NCBI GenBank assembly: GCA_022820995.1
Contig: JAJEEM010000032.1
Span: forward strand, 20,234-84,233
Direction: 5' to 3'
From: Gemmatimonadota bacterium
GTDB taxonomy: Bacteria > Gemmatimonadota > Gemmatimonadetes > Palauibacterales > Palauibacteraceae
Length of the DNA stretch: 64,000 nt
Of this stretch, positions 44,486-53,524 are shown piece after piece (position 1 is the first letter of the stretch; every line of letters starts with the position of its first letter). Position numbers and translations under genes: made by a program. The notes beneath the pieces were generated by a model. That model saw only the letters and a program-made list of their open reading frames with translations. It was not told where the DNA came from and made no database searches.

Positions 44486-44905
44486 GTGAATATCGAGATC
44501 CCCGTGTCCGCCGGCGAACTCATCGACCGCATCACCATCCTGCGACTGAAGCAGGCCCGGATCCGCGACCGCCGGAAGCTCGCGAATGTGAACTCCGAGC
44601 TGGCGAACGTCGAGGCCGTGTGCGCGCGGACGATCGGGACGCTCGAGGCCGCGCCGCCCCGCGTTCAGGAGCGCGTCGCCGCTCTGGCGGAGGTGAACCG
44701 GGGGATCTGGGACGTGGAGGACGAACTGCGTCGCCTGGAACGCGCAGACGACTTCGGTCCCCGCTTCACCGAAGCCGCGCGCCAGGTCTATCGCTTGAAC
44801 GATGAGCGCCACCGCCTCAAGCGCGCCCTCAGCGAGGACTACGGCTCGGCGATCGTCGAGGAAAAGTCACACGCCTCCGCCGACCCCTCAGAAGCGGTTC
44901 GGTGA
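44486..44905 (+). CDS. DUF6165-like protein
   Basis: A 139-residue soluble, helical protein begins with IEIPVSAGELIDRITILRLK, typical of DUF6165, and continues as a charged coiled-coil-like region. Function is unknown; in other genomes relatives sit near sugar or lipopolysaccharide genes, which is not seen here. The only in-frame start is GTG 44486; the nearby GGAG is very close, so translation may be weak. Its 3' end overlaps the convergent LRR-protease gene by 18 nt. Confidence 0.65.
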   Translation: MNIEIPVSAGELIDRITILRLKQARIRDRRKLANVNSELANVEAVCARTIGTLEAAPPRVQERVAALAEVNRGIWDVEDELRRLERADDFGPRFTEAARQVYRLNDERHRLKRALSEDYGSAIVEEKSHASADPSEAVR

Positions 44906-47900
44906 CCTCCACGCCGCCGGGCCCGGAACGCCGCGGCTGATCAAGACTTCGACTCCGGGTTCCGCAGCGAGGGTATCGAGATCGCTATCCGCCAGCGGAT
45001 CCTCCGGCAGGCCTCGCAGAATGCCGCGCACCTGGCCTGTCCGCAGGTCCCGCACGATGGCCTGCGGAGACTCGCTCCCCTCGAGCATCTCGACCTCGCC
45101 ATCGGGCCCGGAGAGCGACAGCCTGACCAGCTCCGACTCCCATCCCGGCTGCGCCGGGAGGGCAAAAACAAACCAGGAACGGCCGTCTCCATGGGCCACT
45201 TCGCCCGTGTCGAACGTCACCGAAAAGAGTTCGCTCCCGTCCGGACGCCGGCCCGTCAGCGCGTACGGGCCGGCCGCGTTCGGCACGACCGGCGGCGCAT
45301 CGACGACGAAGGCGGGATCCAACCGGAGCGACCCATCCGCGCCGATCTCGCCCGACACCAGGAGCGACCTTGCAGCGGTCCTGGCCGCGGAGGGCGCGCC
45401 CTCGTCCACGAGCCGGAATTTCAGCGAGTTCGTGAAGTGGTAGTCGCTGATCCAACGGGGGTGGCAGTAGCCCATCAGGTCAGGGACGTCGGGCGACACC
45501 AGGGACCCGCCATCCCGCGAGTCGTACCCCCAGACGCCGATTCGCCCGCCCCGCCACGGGAAACCCGGATCCGCACCGGGCGCATCCCCGCAGTCCGCGT
45601 GGTACAGGCTGAAGTTGTGCCCGATTTCGTGCGCGATCGTCGAAGCGTCGGGATGGGAAAAACTCACCTTCCCCGGCCTGCGTGCGATACCGCTGGGGCC
45701 ATCGGGGTTGTACAGGAGACCCTTCCAGTGGCCGGTCCCTCCCTCGAGCGTCCGGATTCGCTCGACCTCCCGCACGAGAGTGAAAGCGTTGTTCGAGTCC
45801 GTAATGACGGGGTCGTGCTTCGTGATCTCAACGGCGCCGACCGGGAGCAACCGGTTCGTCGCCCACAGCAACTCGTGGTCCGGCTCGAGTTCGTCGACGA
45901 GCGACACCGCCCTGCGATCGTTGTCCTGGGTCCAGACAAACGGGATCAACGTGAGGTCGAGCGCCGGCATGACCCTCACGTCCAGCGCCTTTCGTCCCTC
46001 GGCGGGGATGCGTCCCGACACCCCGAGCGACGGATCCAGCGTACCGTCGGGGTCGATCTCGACCACCATCTCGAGCCCCGGCTGTATCACCGCCGCCGGA
46101 ATCTCCGCGTTGGCCGACGCGTCGAGTTCTCCCTCCCGCACGCGGGTCGGGATCGCGGACGAACCGGCGCCGATCTCCGCCACATGTACTTCGGTTCCAT
46201 CGACGAAGAACGTCGCGCGCACGGGCGGGATCACCTCGTTCGTTTCCTGCGCCGAGGTAACGAAGACGCGCAGCAGCGCCGTCTCGCCGGCCACGAGCGG
46301 GACCGGGTACTCCCTCGATTGCACGGCTTGCGTCAGATAGGCCCGGCTCGCCACGCAGTGCCGGACGCGTGAATTCGGCACCGATGCCAGCCAGGCGATG
46401 AATCGCGACTCGTCGGGAGCGCACAACCCGGTGCCGCCGGCGAGGAACTGCTCGAGCATTCCCAGGTTCGACAAGCTGACCGGCAGCATCCCTTCCAGCG
46501 CCGCGTTGTTCGATAGCCGCAGTCTGCGAAGGATCCGCAGCGTCCCCAGTTCCGGCGGAATGGCACCCTCGAGGTCGTTGCGGGCGAGGTCGAGTTCCCG
46601 CAGTTCGGCGAGATTCCCCAGTCCGGACGGGATCGCGCCCGAAAGGCGATTGTCGTTCAGGAGGAGTTGTTCGAGACGCGGCAGTCGGCCGAGTTCCGGC
46701 GGGATGCTTCCGGTAAGTCGATTGTCGTTCAGCTGCAGGTAGTGCAGGAGTGAGAGGCGGCCCAACTCGGGCGGGATGCCTCCCGTCAACTCGTTCCCAT
46801 CGAGCCGAAGCGACCGCAGGCTCGACGCGCGGCCCAACTCGGGCGGGATGTCCCCGGTCAAACGGTTCGCTGAAAGATTGAGCCAGCCCAGCGCAGGCAT
46901 GTTTCCCAATTCGGGTGGGATGCTGCCTGCCATCTCGTTCAATCGAAGATTCACGCTCCGCAGCCTGGGTGCGTTAGCGATTTCCGGCGGGATACGCGTC
47001 AGGCGGTTGCGCGCGAGCAACAGCAAGTCCAGTTCCGGGAGATTGAACAGCTCCGTCGGAATGGATGTAAGGAGATTCCCCGTAACATCGAGAGACTCCA
47101 GGCGCGCGAGGCGGCCGATTTCGGAAGGAATGGATGTAATCTCGTTGTCCTTAACCCCCAGAACTTCCAGGCGTGTGAGGTCGCCGATCTCGGCAGGAAT
47201 CCGCCCCGCAAGGTTGTTGTCATGCATATCCACGACCACGACGCGGCCGTCGCCGTCCACACCCACACCGTACCATGTTCCGAGGGGGGCATCCGTCAGC
47301 CAGTTCTCGTTGTTTTCCCAGTCGGGACCGCCGGTAGCACGGTAGAACGCCTCGAGCGCCGCCCGATCCGGGTTGACCGCCGTCGCCGTGACCGCCGCGG
47401 ACACGTCGTTCACCGCCGCCGCCAGCGTCTGCGTCCCCACGGACGGTCCCAGCGTCCACGCCGTCTGCGCCAGCCCCGCCGTGTCGGTCAGAGCCTCGCG
47501 CGGGTCTGCCGACCCGTGACCTGTGCCCGGGTTGAACGTCACGGTCGCGCCTGCGACCGGCGCGCCCACCTCGTCCACCGCCCGCGCGACCACCGGCGCC
47601 GGAAGCGCTGCGCCCACGTCCGCGCGCTGCCCGCCCCCGGACACGATCTCAAGCGCCTGCACGAGCTCATCCGGCGTCAACAGGGCCGCCGTCACCTGGA
47701 CGGACGGCCCGTCCGCCACTGCCGCAGTCAGCGTCTGCTCGTCCGCGTCGCCCAGCGTCCACGCCGTCCGCGCCAGCCCCGCCGTGTCGGTCACGGCCTC
47801 GGCCGGATCCGCCGCCCCGTGACCCTCGCCCGGCGTGAACGCGACGGTGGCGCCCCCGACCGGTGATCCTCCCGCATCCTCCACGCGCACGATCACCGGT

Positions 47901-48340
47901 TCCGGCAGCGTCGAACCCGCCTTCGCCCGCTGTCCGTCTCCCGATACCGCCGCCAGCGCCGTCGCAGCCTGGGCGACCTCTACCGTCGCTGTTGCACTGA
48001 GTCCTGAAAACGTGGCGGTCACCGCCCCCGACCCGTTCGCCACCGCCGTAGCGACGCCGCTCTCGCTCACGGTGAACACCGCAGGATCGCTGCTCGTCCA
48101 CGATGCCGCCCCAGGGAAGTCGGCACCGTACTGGTCCCTGATCGGCGCCCTGAACGTCACCGTCTCGCCCAGCGATACGAGCGTGGCGGAAGCCGGCTCC
48201 ACCGCGATCGAGGTCGCTCGCGGAGGTTCAGGAGGAGGAGGCGGCGGCGGCGGCGAGACCGGGCCCTCCCCCTCGCCGCACGCCACGAGCAGCGAGACGG
48301 CCAGCACGCGCCACGGACGGCTTCGGGATCCATGTGCCAT
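44888..48340 (-). CDS. LRR-metalloprotease lipoprotein (Ig-like domains, one LRR block, metzincin-like domain)
   Basis: The 1150-residue protein has a lipoprotein signal (LVAC), a Pro run, a BIG2-like domain and two nearly repeated Ig-like (Big_1-type) units containing GxGHGxADPxEAxTDTAGLAxTAW. One cap (GGPDWENNENW) opens a block of ~11 plant-type LRRs (SGIPPELGRL pattern). The C-terminal region has zinc site HEIGHNFSLYH (residue ~903) and Met-turn-like DLMGYC. It parallels the 1529-residue protein at 19385-23974 but has one LRR module, not four. ATG 48340 has GGGGAGG upstream. A surface protease role is inferred. Confidence 0.85.
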   Translation of the reverse strand: MAHGSRSRPWRVLAVSLLVACGEGEGPVSPPPPPPPPEPPRATSIAVEPASATLVSLGETVTFRAPIRDQYGADFPGAASWTSSDPAVFTVSESGVATAVANGSGAVTATFSGLSATATVEVAQAATALAAVSGDGQRAKAGSTLPEPVIVRVEDAGGSPVGGATVAFTPGEGHGAADPAEAVTDTAGLARTAWTLGDADEQTLTAAVADGPSVQVTAALLTPDELVQALEIVSGGGQRADVGAALPAPVVARAVDEVGAPVAGATVTFNPGTGHGSADPREALTDTAGLAQTAWTLGPSVGTQTLAAAVNDVSAAVTATAVNPDRAALEAFYRATGGPDWENNENWLTDAPLGTWYGVGVDGDGRVVVVDMHDNNLAGRIPAEIGDLTRLEVLGVKDNEITSIPSEIGRLARLESLDVTGNLLTSIPTELFNLPELDLLLLARNRLTRIPPEIANAPRLRSVNLRLNEMAGSIPPELGNMPALGWLNLSANRLTGDIPPELGRASSLRSLRLDGNELTGGIPPELGRLSLLHYLQLNDNRLTGSIPPELGRLPRLEQLLLNDNRLSGAIPSGLGNLAELRELDLARNDLEGAIPPELGTLRILRRLRLSNNAALEGMLPVSLSNLGMLEQFLAGGTGLCAPDESRFIAWLASVPNSRVRHCVASRAYLTQAVQSREYPVPLVAGETALLRVFVTSAQETNEVIPPVRATFFVDGTEVHVAEIGAGSSAIPTRVREGELDASANAEIPAAVIQPGLEMVVEIDPDGTLDPSLGVSGRIPAEGRKALDVRVMPALDLTLIPFVWTQDNDRRAVSLVDELEPDHELLWATNRLLPVGAVEITKHDPVITDSNNAFTLVREVERIRTLEGGTGHWKGLLYNPDGPSGIARRPGKVSFSHPDASTIAHEIGHNFSLYHADCGDAPGADPGFPWRGGRIGVWGYDSRDGGSLVSPDVPDLMGYCHPRWISDYHFTNSLKFRLVDEGAPSAARTAARSLLVSGEIGADGSLRLDPAFVVDAPPVVPNAAGPYALTGRRPDGSELFSVTFDTGEVAHGDGRSWFVFALPAQPGWESELVRLSLSGPDGEVEMLEGSESPQAIVRDLRTGQVRGILRGLPEDPLADSDLDTLAAEPGVEVLISRGVPGPAAWRSPNRF

Positions 48341-48703
48341 GGGAACAACCTCCCCATGCGGTGGGGTTTCTGCCAACGGACACGACTAAAGATTATGCAC
48401 TCCTGCTACACGATGACAGAATCGTGCTCGTGGAGCGACAAGCTTTGGGCGTCAGGCGACATGTTCGCGATAAGCGACCATGCCGGGCAGGAGGGCGGCC
48501 GGGGGCTCAGCGCCGTCGCGGACCACGCGCGGTCAGGGGCGGAAGCCGGTTTCGAGTCATCGCGATCCCCTCCGGGCGTCGACCGTCATATCCGTCATCC
48601 TTCGGCGAACCCCGTGGCTGACGCTGGCTGAGGCGGCTTGGAGGCGCCGATGCCTGTGCGTAGCTTGCGGCAGATCGTACGACCTGTCACGAGGGGAGTG
48701 AAC
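48341..48703. other. Intergenic region between divergent lipoprotein genes
   Basis: No gene is supported here. It contains a dyad CACGAT-N6-ATCGTG (48409-48426) that could be an operator, and a promoter for the solute-binding gene (48638-48666). Short open frames show no coding character. Confidence 0.55.
48638..48666 (+). promoter_or_regulatory. Sigma70-type promoter for the solute-binding lipoprotein
   Basis: TTGGAG and TAGCTT are separated by 17 nt, close to the TTGACA-N17-TATAAT consensus, and lie 37 nt upstream of ATG 48704. Related TATCTTG or TAGCTTG motifs occur at 7045, 34715 and, inverted, 43301. Confidence 0.5.
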
Positions 48704-49987
48704 ATGTACGCAGGGTGGGGATCCGTTCGACGGATGCCGATGGTGGTTCCGGCGGCAGTACTCGCGGTCTCTGCGCTATCGGTCTCGTGTGATGGAAGCA
48801 CCGGGCCATCGAGCTTCGAGCCGGGGCCGCTGGGAACGGTCACGGTGCTTCGCGGCGATGCGATAGAGATCCGGTCGCTCCTGGCGATGACCGGGGCCCC
48901 TTCCCTGGGGGAGCCGGCTCGGCGCGGGATCGAACTCGCGGTGCGCGACGTCGCGACGATCCGCGGACGCAGCATCGAACTCGGCGAGCCCGTCGACTCG
49001 GGGTGCTCGCCGGAGGGCGGGAGCGCCGGCGCGCGGGGAATCGTGGCGGATCCACAGGTGGTCGGCGTCATCGGCACGTCCTGCTCGGCGGCCGCCGTGG
49101 CCGCCTCGCCGGTGATCAGCCAGGCCGGTTTCGCGATGGTCGCGCCGAGCACGACGTCCCCGTTGCTGACCTCGGACCTGGCCGGCAACCCGAACCCCGC
49201 CTATCACCCCGGCTATTACCGCGTCGCCAACAACGACCTCTATCAGGCACGGGCCCTTTCCGACTTTGCCTACAATGAACTGGGCTTGCGGCGGATCGTG
49301 ACGCTCCATGACGGCGATCCATACACGACGGCCCTCGTGGGCGCGTTCGGGGCCGCGTTCGAGGCGCTCGGCGGTGAAGTTCCCGTCGCCACCGGAATCC
49401 GGAAGGGCGAGACGGACATGACGCCCGTCCTCTCGGAGTTCGCGGCGGCGAGTCCGGACGGAATCTTCTTCCCTCTGTTTCGCCCGGAAGGTTCGCCCTT
49501 CGCGGCGCAGGCGAAGAGCTTCGACGGCCTCGAGGGCGTGACGCTCATCTCCGGCGCAGCGCTCCTCGTCTCGGAGTTCCTCGCGGAGCCGCAGTCCGAG
49601 GGGATCTACTTCGCGGGACCGGAGTCGGACTACGGCGGCAACGTCAACGCGGTGACGGGGAAGAGCGCCGAGACCGTCATCGCCGCATACGAAGCCGAGT
49701 ACGGCCAGCATCCCACGACCCCCTACTGGGCGCTCGCCTATGACGCGACGACGTTGCTGCTCGACGCCATCGGCGCCGTGGCGGTGGAGGAGGGCGGGCG
49801 GCTCTACGTCGACCGCGCCGCGCTGCGCGCGCGGATCGGAGCCGTCGGCATCGAGGGTCTCATAGGCACGATCTCCTGCGACGCCTTCGGGGACTGCGGC
49901 ACCGGAAGCCAGTTCATCTACCACCACACGGACTCGAGCGTCACCGATGTCGAGCAGTTGCCCGTCGTCTTTCGGTTCGCCCCGTAG
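48704..49987 (+). CDS. Branched-chain amino-acid type (LivJ-like) solute-binding lipoprotein
   Basis: The 427-residue protein has a lipobox (LSVSC) and a periplasmic type I binding fold: LLAMTGAPSLGEPARRGIELAVRD, VVGVIGTSCSAAAVAASPV, FAMVAPSTTSPLLT, YYRVANND and FPLFRPEG. Such proteins bind amino acids, amides or other small ligands for ABC uptake or sensing. No permease or ATPase is adjacent, so it is an orphan here. ATG 48704 has GAGGGGAG upstream. The P450 frame begins inside its end. Confidence 0.85.
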   Translation: MYAGWGSVRRMPMVVPAAVLAVSALSVSCDGSTGPSSFEPGPLGTVTVLRGDAIEIRSLLAMTGAPSLGEPARRGIELAVRDVATIRGRSIELGEPVDSGCSPEGGSAGARGIVADPQVVGVIGTSCSAAAVAASPVISQAGFAMVAPSTTSPLLTSDLAGNPNPAYHPGYYRVANNDLYQARALSDFAYNELGLRRIVTLHDGDPYTTALVGAFGAAFEALGGEVPVATGIRKGETDMTPVLSEFAAASPDGIFFPLFRPEGSPFAAQAKSFDGLEGVTLISGAALLVSEFLAEPQSEGIYFAGPESDYGGNVNAVTGKSAETVIAAYEAEYGQHPTTPYWALAYDATTLLLDAIGAVAVEEGGRLYVDRAALRARIGAVGIEGLIGTISCDAFGDCGTGSQFIYHHTDSSVTDVEQLPVVFRFAP

Positions 49988-51257
49988 CAGCCCGTCACGG
50001 GCTGCTGACAGTCCGTCACGGGCTGCCGCTTCGGGACCGGATCTCGACGACCTCTTCGCGGAGGAGGTGATCGCGCGCCCGTACACCTCGTTCGCCCGGC
50101 TGCGGGAGCGGGATCCCGTCCACTGGAACGAGAAGTTCGGGCTGTGGGTCGTGACGGGATACGATCCCGTCGTCTGGATCCTCCGACACCACGAACTCTT
50201 CTCCTCTGCCGTGATCCGGGGTGTGGAGGGGCCGCCGTACCCGCCGGTGCTGACCGAGGACGCGCCCCTGTTCGACGAGGTCAAGGCGTTCCGCGCGGAT
50301 CAACTCGTGGAGCAGGACCGGCCCGAACACCTCGAACAGCGGAAGACGGTTCACTCCTTCTTCACCCCGACGGCGATGGAGAGCTGGCGCCCCTTCGTGC
50401 GCCGGGCGGTCGACGAACTCCTGGAGGAGTTGTGGCCCAGGGGACGGATGAACGTCGTCACCGATCTGGCGGCGCCGCTCCCCGTGCGGATCATCGCGCG
50501 GCTGATGGGCGTCCCCCGCGAGGATATGGACACGCTCCGGGGGCTCGCGGACAGCATCCTCCACCTGAATCGCGGGGAACCCGATCGGCTGCGGCCCCTT
50601 ACGCAGGGAATCCGCGGCATCGTGGAGTACGCCCGCCCCTTCGTCGAGGAGCGGATCGGGAATCCGGGGGATGATCTCATCTCGGCCCTGGCGCAGGGAG
50701 AGACCGACGGCGTCTTCACGCGGCACCAGGTGCTCGTGAACACCGGACTCATGCTGTTCGCGGGACACGAGACGACGATGAACCTGATCTGCAACGGTCT
50801 CCGCGCCTTCATCGAGCATCCGGCGCAGTGGGACAGGCTCAGGGCGGACCCCGACCGCCTCGCCCGGACGGCGACCGAGGAGTGCCTCCGCTTCGATCCG
50901 CCGGTGAAGTCGACCCAGCGCATCGTCGCGCAGGAAGCCGAACTGTGCGGAAAGACGCTCTCGCCCGGCGAGCGGATCCGCTGGATCATCGCGGCGGCGA
51001 ACCGGGACCCCTCCGTGTTCGAGGACCCGGACCGGTTCGATATCGGGCGCCAGCCGAACCCGCACCTCTCCTTCGGCTCCGGGATCCACTACTGCCTCGG
51101 CGTCGCGCTCGCGCGCATCGAGGGGCAGGAGGTCTTCCGCGGGCTGGCGCGCCGCTTCGAGCGGTTCTCACTCGAGACGGATGAACTGCGCTACCAGCCG
51201 AGCATCCAGTTCCGCTCCATCGAATCCATGCCCGTCGCATGGAGCGTCCCGGCGTGA
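49947..51257 (+). CDS. Cytochrome P450
   Basis: A soluble bacterial P450 of up to 436 residues with the I-helix AGHETT, K-helix ExxR in EECLR, and heme-binding FGSGIHYCLG. It would hydroxylate or oxidise a small substrate using electrons from the ferredoxin encoded 7 nt downstream. The start is unclear: ATG 49947 overlaps the previous gene by 41 nt and places a hairpin repeat inside the N-terminus; the next in-frame start, GTG 50068, removes part of the conserved N-terminal LFAEEVIARPYTSFARL. Substrate is unknown. Confidence 0.92.
   Translation: MSSSCPSSFGSPRSSPSRAADSPSRAAASGPDLDDLFAEEVIARPYTSFARLRERDPVHWNEKFGLWVVTGYDPVVWILRHHELFSSAVIRGVEGPPYPPVLTEDAPLFDEVKAFRADQLVEQDRPEHLEQRKTVHSFFTPTAMESWRPFVRRAVDELLEELWPRGRMNVVTDLAAPLPVRIIARLMGVPREDMDTLRGLADSILHLNRGEPDRLRPLTQGIRGIVEYARPFVEERIGNPGDDLISALAQGETDGVFTRHQVLVNTGLMLFAGHETTMNLICNGLRAFIEHPAQWDRLRADPDRLARTATEECLRFDPPVKSTQRIVAQEAELCGKTLSPGERIRWIIAAANRDPSVFEDPDRFDIGRQPNPHLSFGSGIHYCLGVALARIEGQEVFRGLARRFERFSLETDELRYQPSIQFRSIESMPVAWSVPA
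49986..50006 (+). repeat. Hairpin with partial duplicate after the solute-binding gene
   Basis: AGCAGCCCG-TCA-CGGGCTGCT is a perfect 9-bp stem with a 3-nt loop overlapping the stop of the solute-binding gene. An imperfect second copy (CAGTCCGTCACGGGCTG) follows from 50009. There is no poly-U, so it may be a repeat or a weak terminator/mRNA stabiliser. Confidence 0.5.
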
Positions 51258-51264
51258 GAGCTGC

Positions 51265-51501
51265 ATGGTGAGGATCGAGGTCGACCACGGGCTCTGCGTC
51301 GGCAACGCAATGTGCGTGGCCACCGCGCCGCGCGTGTTCGCGCACAACGAGCACCGCCAGTCGACGGTCGTCGATGCGGAGGGCGGCCCGCGGGCGCTCG
51401 TCCTCGAGGCGGCGGCGAACTGTCCCGTGAGCGCGATCCGGGTGACGGACGCCGAGACGGGCCGGACGCTGTTTCCGCCCGAGCCCGACGCAGCAAACTG
51501 A
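51265..51501 (+). CDS. P450-associated ferredoxin (single cluster)
   Basis: A 78-residue ferredoxin has three cysteines in the CxxxxxC...CP pattern (Cys11, Cys17 and NCPVSAI), typical of [3Fe-4S]-type ferredoxins that serve bacterial P450s. Its start lies 7 nt after the P450 stop, a standard pairing. A reductase is not encoded nearby and must come from elsewhere. The C-terminal tail is short and unremarkable. Confidence 0.9.
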   Translation: MVRIEVDHGLCVGNAMCVATAPRVFAHNEHRQSTVVDAEGGPRALVLEAAANCPVSAIRVTDAETGRTLFPPEPDAAN

Positions 51502-51539
51502 CCGGAGGATGACACGAAGATGACACAAGGACGCGAACC

Positions 51540-52385
51540 ATGAGCGTACCGGGCGGAGGCTCCGCGCGAAGGAAGCTGACGACGTTCGACATCATGGTGA
51601 TGAAGTCGCGCGGCGAGAAGATCGTCGCCATCACCGCCTACGACGCGCTCTTCGCATCGCTCGTGGACGCGGCGGGCGCGGATCTGATACTCGTCGGCGA
51701 CTCCGTGGCGAGCGTCCTGTGCGGAGAGGAGACGACGCTTTCCGCCACGGTGGAGCAGATGACGTACCACGGCCGCATCGTGGCGCGGGGCGCATCCCGC
51801 GCCCTGGTCGTCGTCGACATGCCCTTCCTCAGCTACCAGGTCTCGGTCGAGGAGGCGGTGCGGAACGCGGGGAACATCCTCAAGCACACCGGGGCCGGAG
51901 CCGTGAAGCTCGAGGGCGGGTGCGAGATCATCGATAAGGTGGAGGCGATCATCGGGGCGGGGATCCCCGTGGTGGGCCATCTCGGGTTCACGCCGCAGGC
52001 CGTGCACGCGCTGGGGGGACCCCGGATTCAGGGGATCGATGAGGATGCGGCGATGTTTCTGGAGGAGGACGCCGTCTCCCTGGCGCAGGCGGGCGTCTTC
52101 GCCATCGTTCTCGAACTGATACCGCCCTCGTTGGCGCGGCGGGTGACGGAGACCGTTTCCGTGCCGACGATCGGGATCGGCGCCGGACCGGACTGCGACG
52201 GACAGGTGCTCGTGCTGCACGACATGCTCGGCCTGAACGAAGGGTTCAGCCCGCGCTTCCTGAAACGGTACGCCGAACTCGGGAAGGCCACGCGGGAGGC
52301 CGTCGCGCGCTACGCCGAGGAGGTGCGGGCGGCAAGCTACCCCGCGGCGGAACACGGCTACGAACCGGCCGGGGACGGGGGTTGA
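51540..52385 (+). CDS. panB: 3-methyl-2-oxobutanoate hydroxymethyltransferase
   Basis: The 281-residue enzyme transfers a hydroxymethyl group from methylenetetrahydrofolate to 2-oxoisovalerate, the first committed step to pantothenate and coenzyme A. Clear motifs are ITAYDALFASLVDAAGAD, VGDSVASVLCG with the metal-binding Asp, TTLSATVEQMTYHGRIVARG, GAVKLEGG, GHLGFTPQ and IGIGAGPDCDGQVLV. Length and TIM-barrel pattern are complete. ATG 51540 starts after the ferredoxin gene. panC and panD are not nearby. Confidence 0.95.
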   Translation: MSVPGGGSARRKLTTFDIMVMKSRGEKIVAITAYDALFASLVDAAGADLILVGDSVASVLCGEETTLSATVEQMTYHGRIVARGASRALVVVDMPFLSYQVSVEEAVRNAGNILKHTGAGAVKLEGGCEIIDKVEAIIGAGIPVVGHLGFTPQAVHALGGPRIQGIDEDAAMFLEEDAVSLAQAGVFAIVLELIPPSLARRVTETVSVPTIGIGAGPDCDGQVLVLHDMLGLNEGFSPRFLKRYAELGKATREAVARYAEEVRAASYPAAEHGYEPAGDGG

Positions 52386-52522
52386 GCGACGTGTCCGGGC
52401 TCGTCCCCTTCCTTACGTCGGACGCGGGAGCGAAGATATTCGGGCAGGCGCTCCCGGTGGACGGACACACGGAGGGCCTGAACTCCAGCGTGGACGCGAG
52501 CAGCGACCCCAGCGGCGAATAG
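52382..52522 (+). pseudogene. C-terminal remnant of a short-chain dehydrogenase (SDR)
   Basis: A 46-codon frame starting at TTG 52382, overlapping the panB stop, encodes VPFLTSDAGAKIFGQALPVDGHTEG. This matches the SDR C-terminal pattern (FLxSDxAxxITGQxLxVDGG). The Rossmann and catalytic parts are absent, so it is a leftover of a deleted gene, or a chance ORF that is being translated. It ends 15 nt before the quinone-reductase start. Confidence 0.65.
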
Positions 52523-52537
52523 CGGGAGAACGACGAC

Positions 52538-53521
52538 ATGCGAGCAGCATGGTACACGAAACCGGGATCCGCGGGCGACGTGCTGGAGGTGGGGGAGCGG
52601 GAGACGCCGGCGCCGGGCCCCGGCGAGGTTCGGGTCCGCGTACGCGCCTCCGGAGTCAACCCGGTCGACGTGAAGCGGCGTGCCGGCGGCCGCGGCGCGC
52701 TGGACTCCACGCTCGTGGTGCCGCACTTCGACGGCGCCGGCGTCATCGACCAGGTGGGGGAAGACGTCGATTCCGGAAGGCTCGGCAACCGCGTGTGGGT
52801 CTACGAGGCGCAGTGGGGGCGCAACCTCGGTACCGCGGCGGAGTTCGCCACCGTCCCCGAGTCCCGGGCCGTCCCGCTCCCCCCGAACGCGACGTTCACG
52901 GACGGCGCGTGTCTCGGCATCCCGGCCCTGACCGCGCATCGCTGCGTGTACGGCGACGGGCCCGTCGAGGGGCAGACCGTGCTCGTGACCGGCGGCGCGG
53001 GCGCGGTCGGCGCCTATGCGATCCAGTGCGCCAGGCTCGGAGGCGCTCGCGTCCTTTCGACCGTGAGCGCGGACGAGAAGGCGAGGATCGCGCGAGCGGC
53101 GGGTGCGGACACCGTCATCAACTACCGCGAGGAGGACGTGTCGGCCCGCGTCGCGGAACTGACCGACGGAGAGGGCGTCGACCGGATCGTCGAGGTGGAG
53201 ATGGGCGGGAATCTCGACGCCTCGATCGCGATGTTGAAGGCGAACGGCGTGATCTCCGCCTACGCCTCGGAGGGCGAACCCCAGCCGTCCGTCCCCTTCT
53301 ACACGTTCCTCTACAAGAACCTCACGGTGCGCTTCGAACTCGTCTTCCTCATGCCCGAGAACGCGAAGCAGGCGGCGGTGAAAGACCTCACGAAGTGGCT
53401 GACCGAGGGTGAACTGCGTCACACGGTCGCGGACCGCTTCGCGCTCGAGAACATCGTGGCCGCCCACGAGGCCGTGGAATCCGGTCCGGTCGGCAAGGTC
53501 CTGCTCGACCTCGGCCTCTGA
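52538..53521 (+). CDS. NADPH:quinone reductase-like MDR oxidoreductase
   Basis: A 327-residue zinc-independent medium-chain reductase: N-terminal GroES-like domain (MRAAWYTKPGSAGDVLEV, RASGVNPVDVKRR) and a nucleotide-binding domain with TGGAGAVGAYAIQCARL. The zinc-ligand motif GHE is absent, as in QOR/zeta-crystallin types. It would reduce quinones or enones with NADPH in the cytosol. ATG 52538 has CGGGAG upstream. The downstream propeller gene begins 3 nt after its stop. Confidence 0.9.
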   Translation: MRAAWYTKPGSAGDVLEVGERETPAPGPGEVRVRVRASGVNPVDVKRRAGGRGALDSTLVVPHFDGAGVIDQVGEDVDSGRLGNRVWVYEAQWGRNLGTAAEFATVPESRAVPLPPNATFTDGACLGIPALTAHRCVYGDGPVEGQTVLVTGGAGAVGAYAIQCARLGGARVLSTVSADEKARIARAAGADTVINYREEDVSARVAELTDGEGVDRIVEVEMGGNLDASIAMLKANGVISAYASEGEPQPSVPFYTFLYKNLTVRFELVFLMPENAKQAAVKDLTKWLTEGELRHTVADRFALENIVAAHEAVESGPVGKVLLDLGL

Positions 53522-53524
53522 GCC

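Noticed and set aside
48334..48621. Short plus-strand frame upstream of the solute-binding gene as a small gene
   Set aside because: No ribosome site, no domain; it overlaps the LRR-protease start and shows no coding character.
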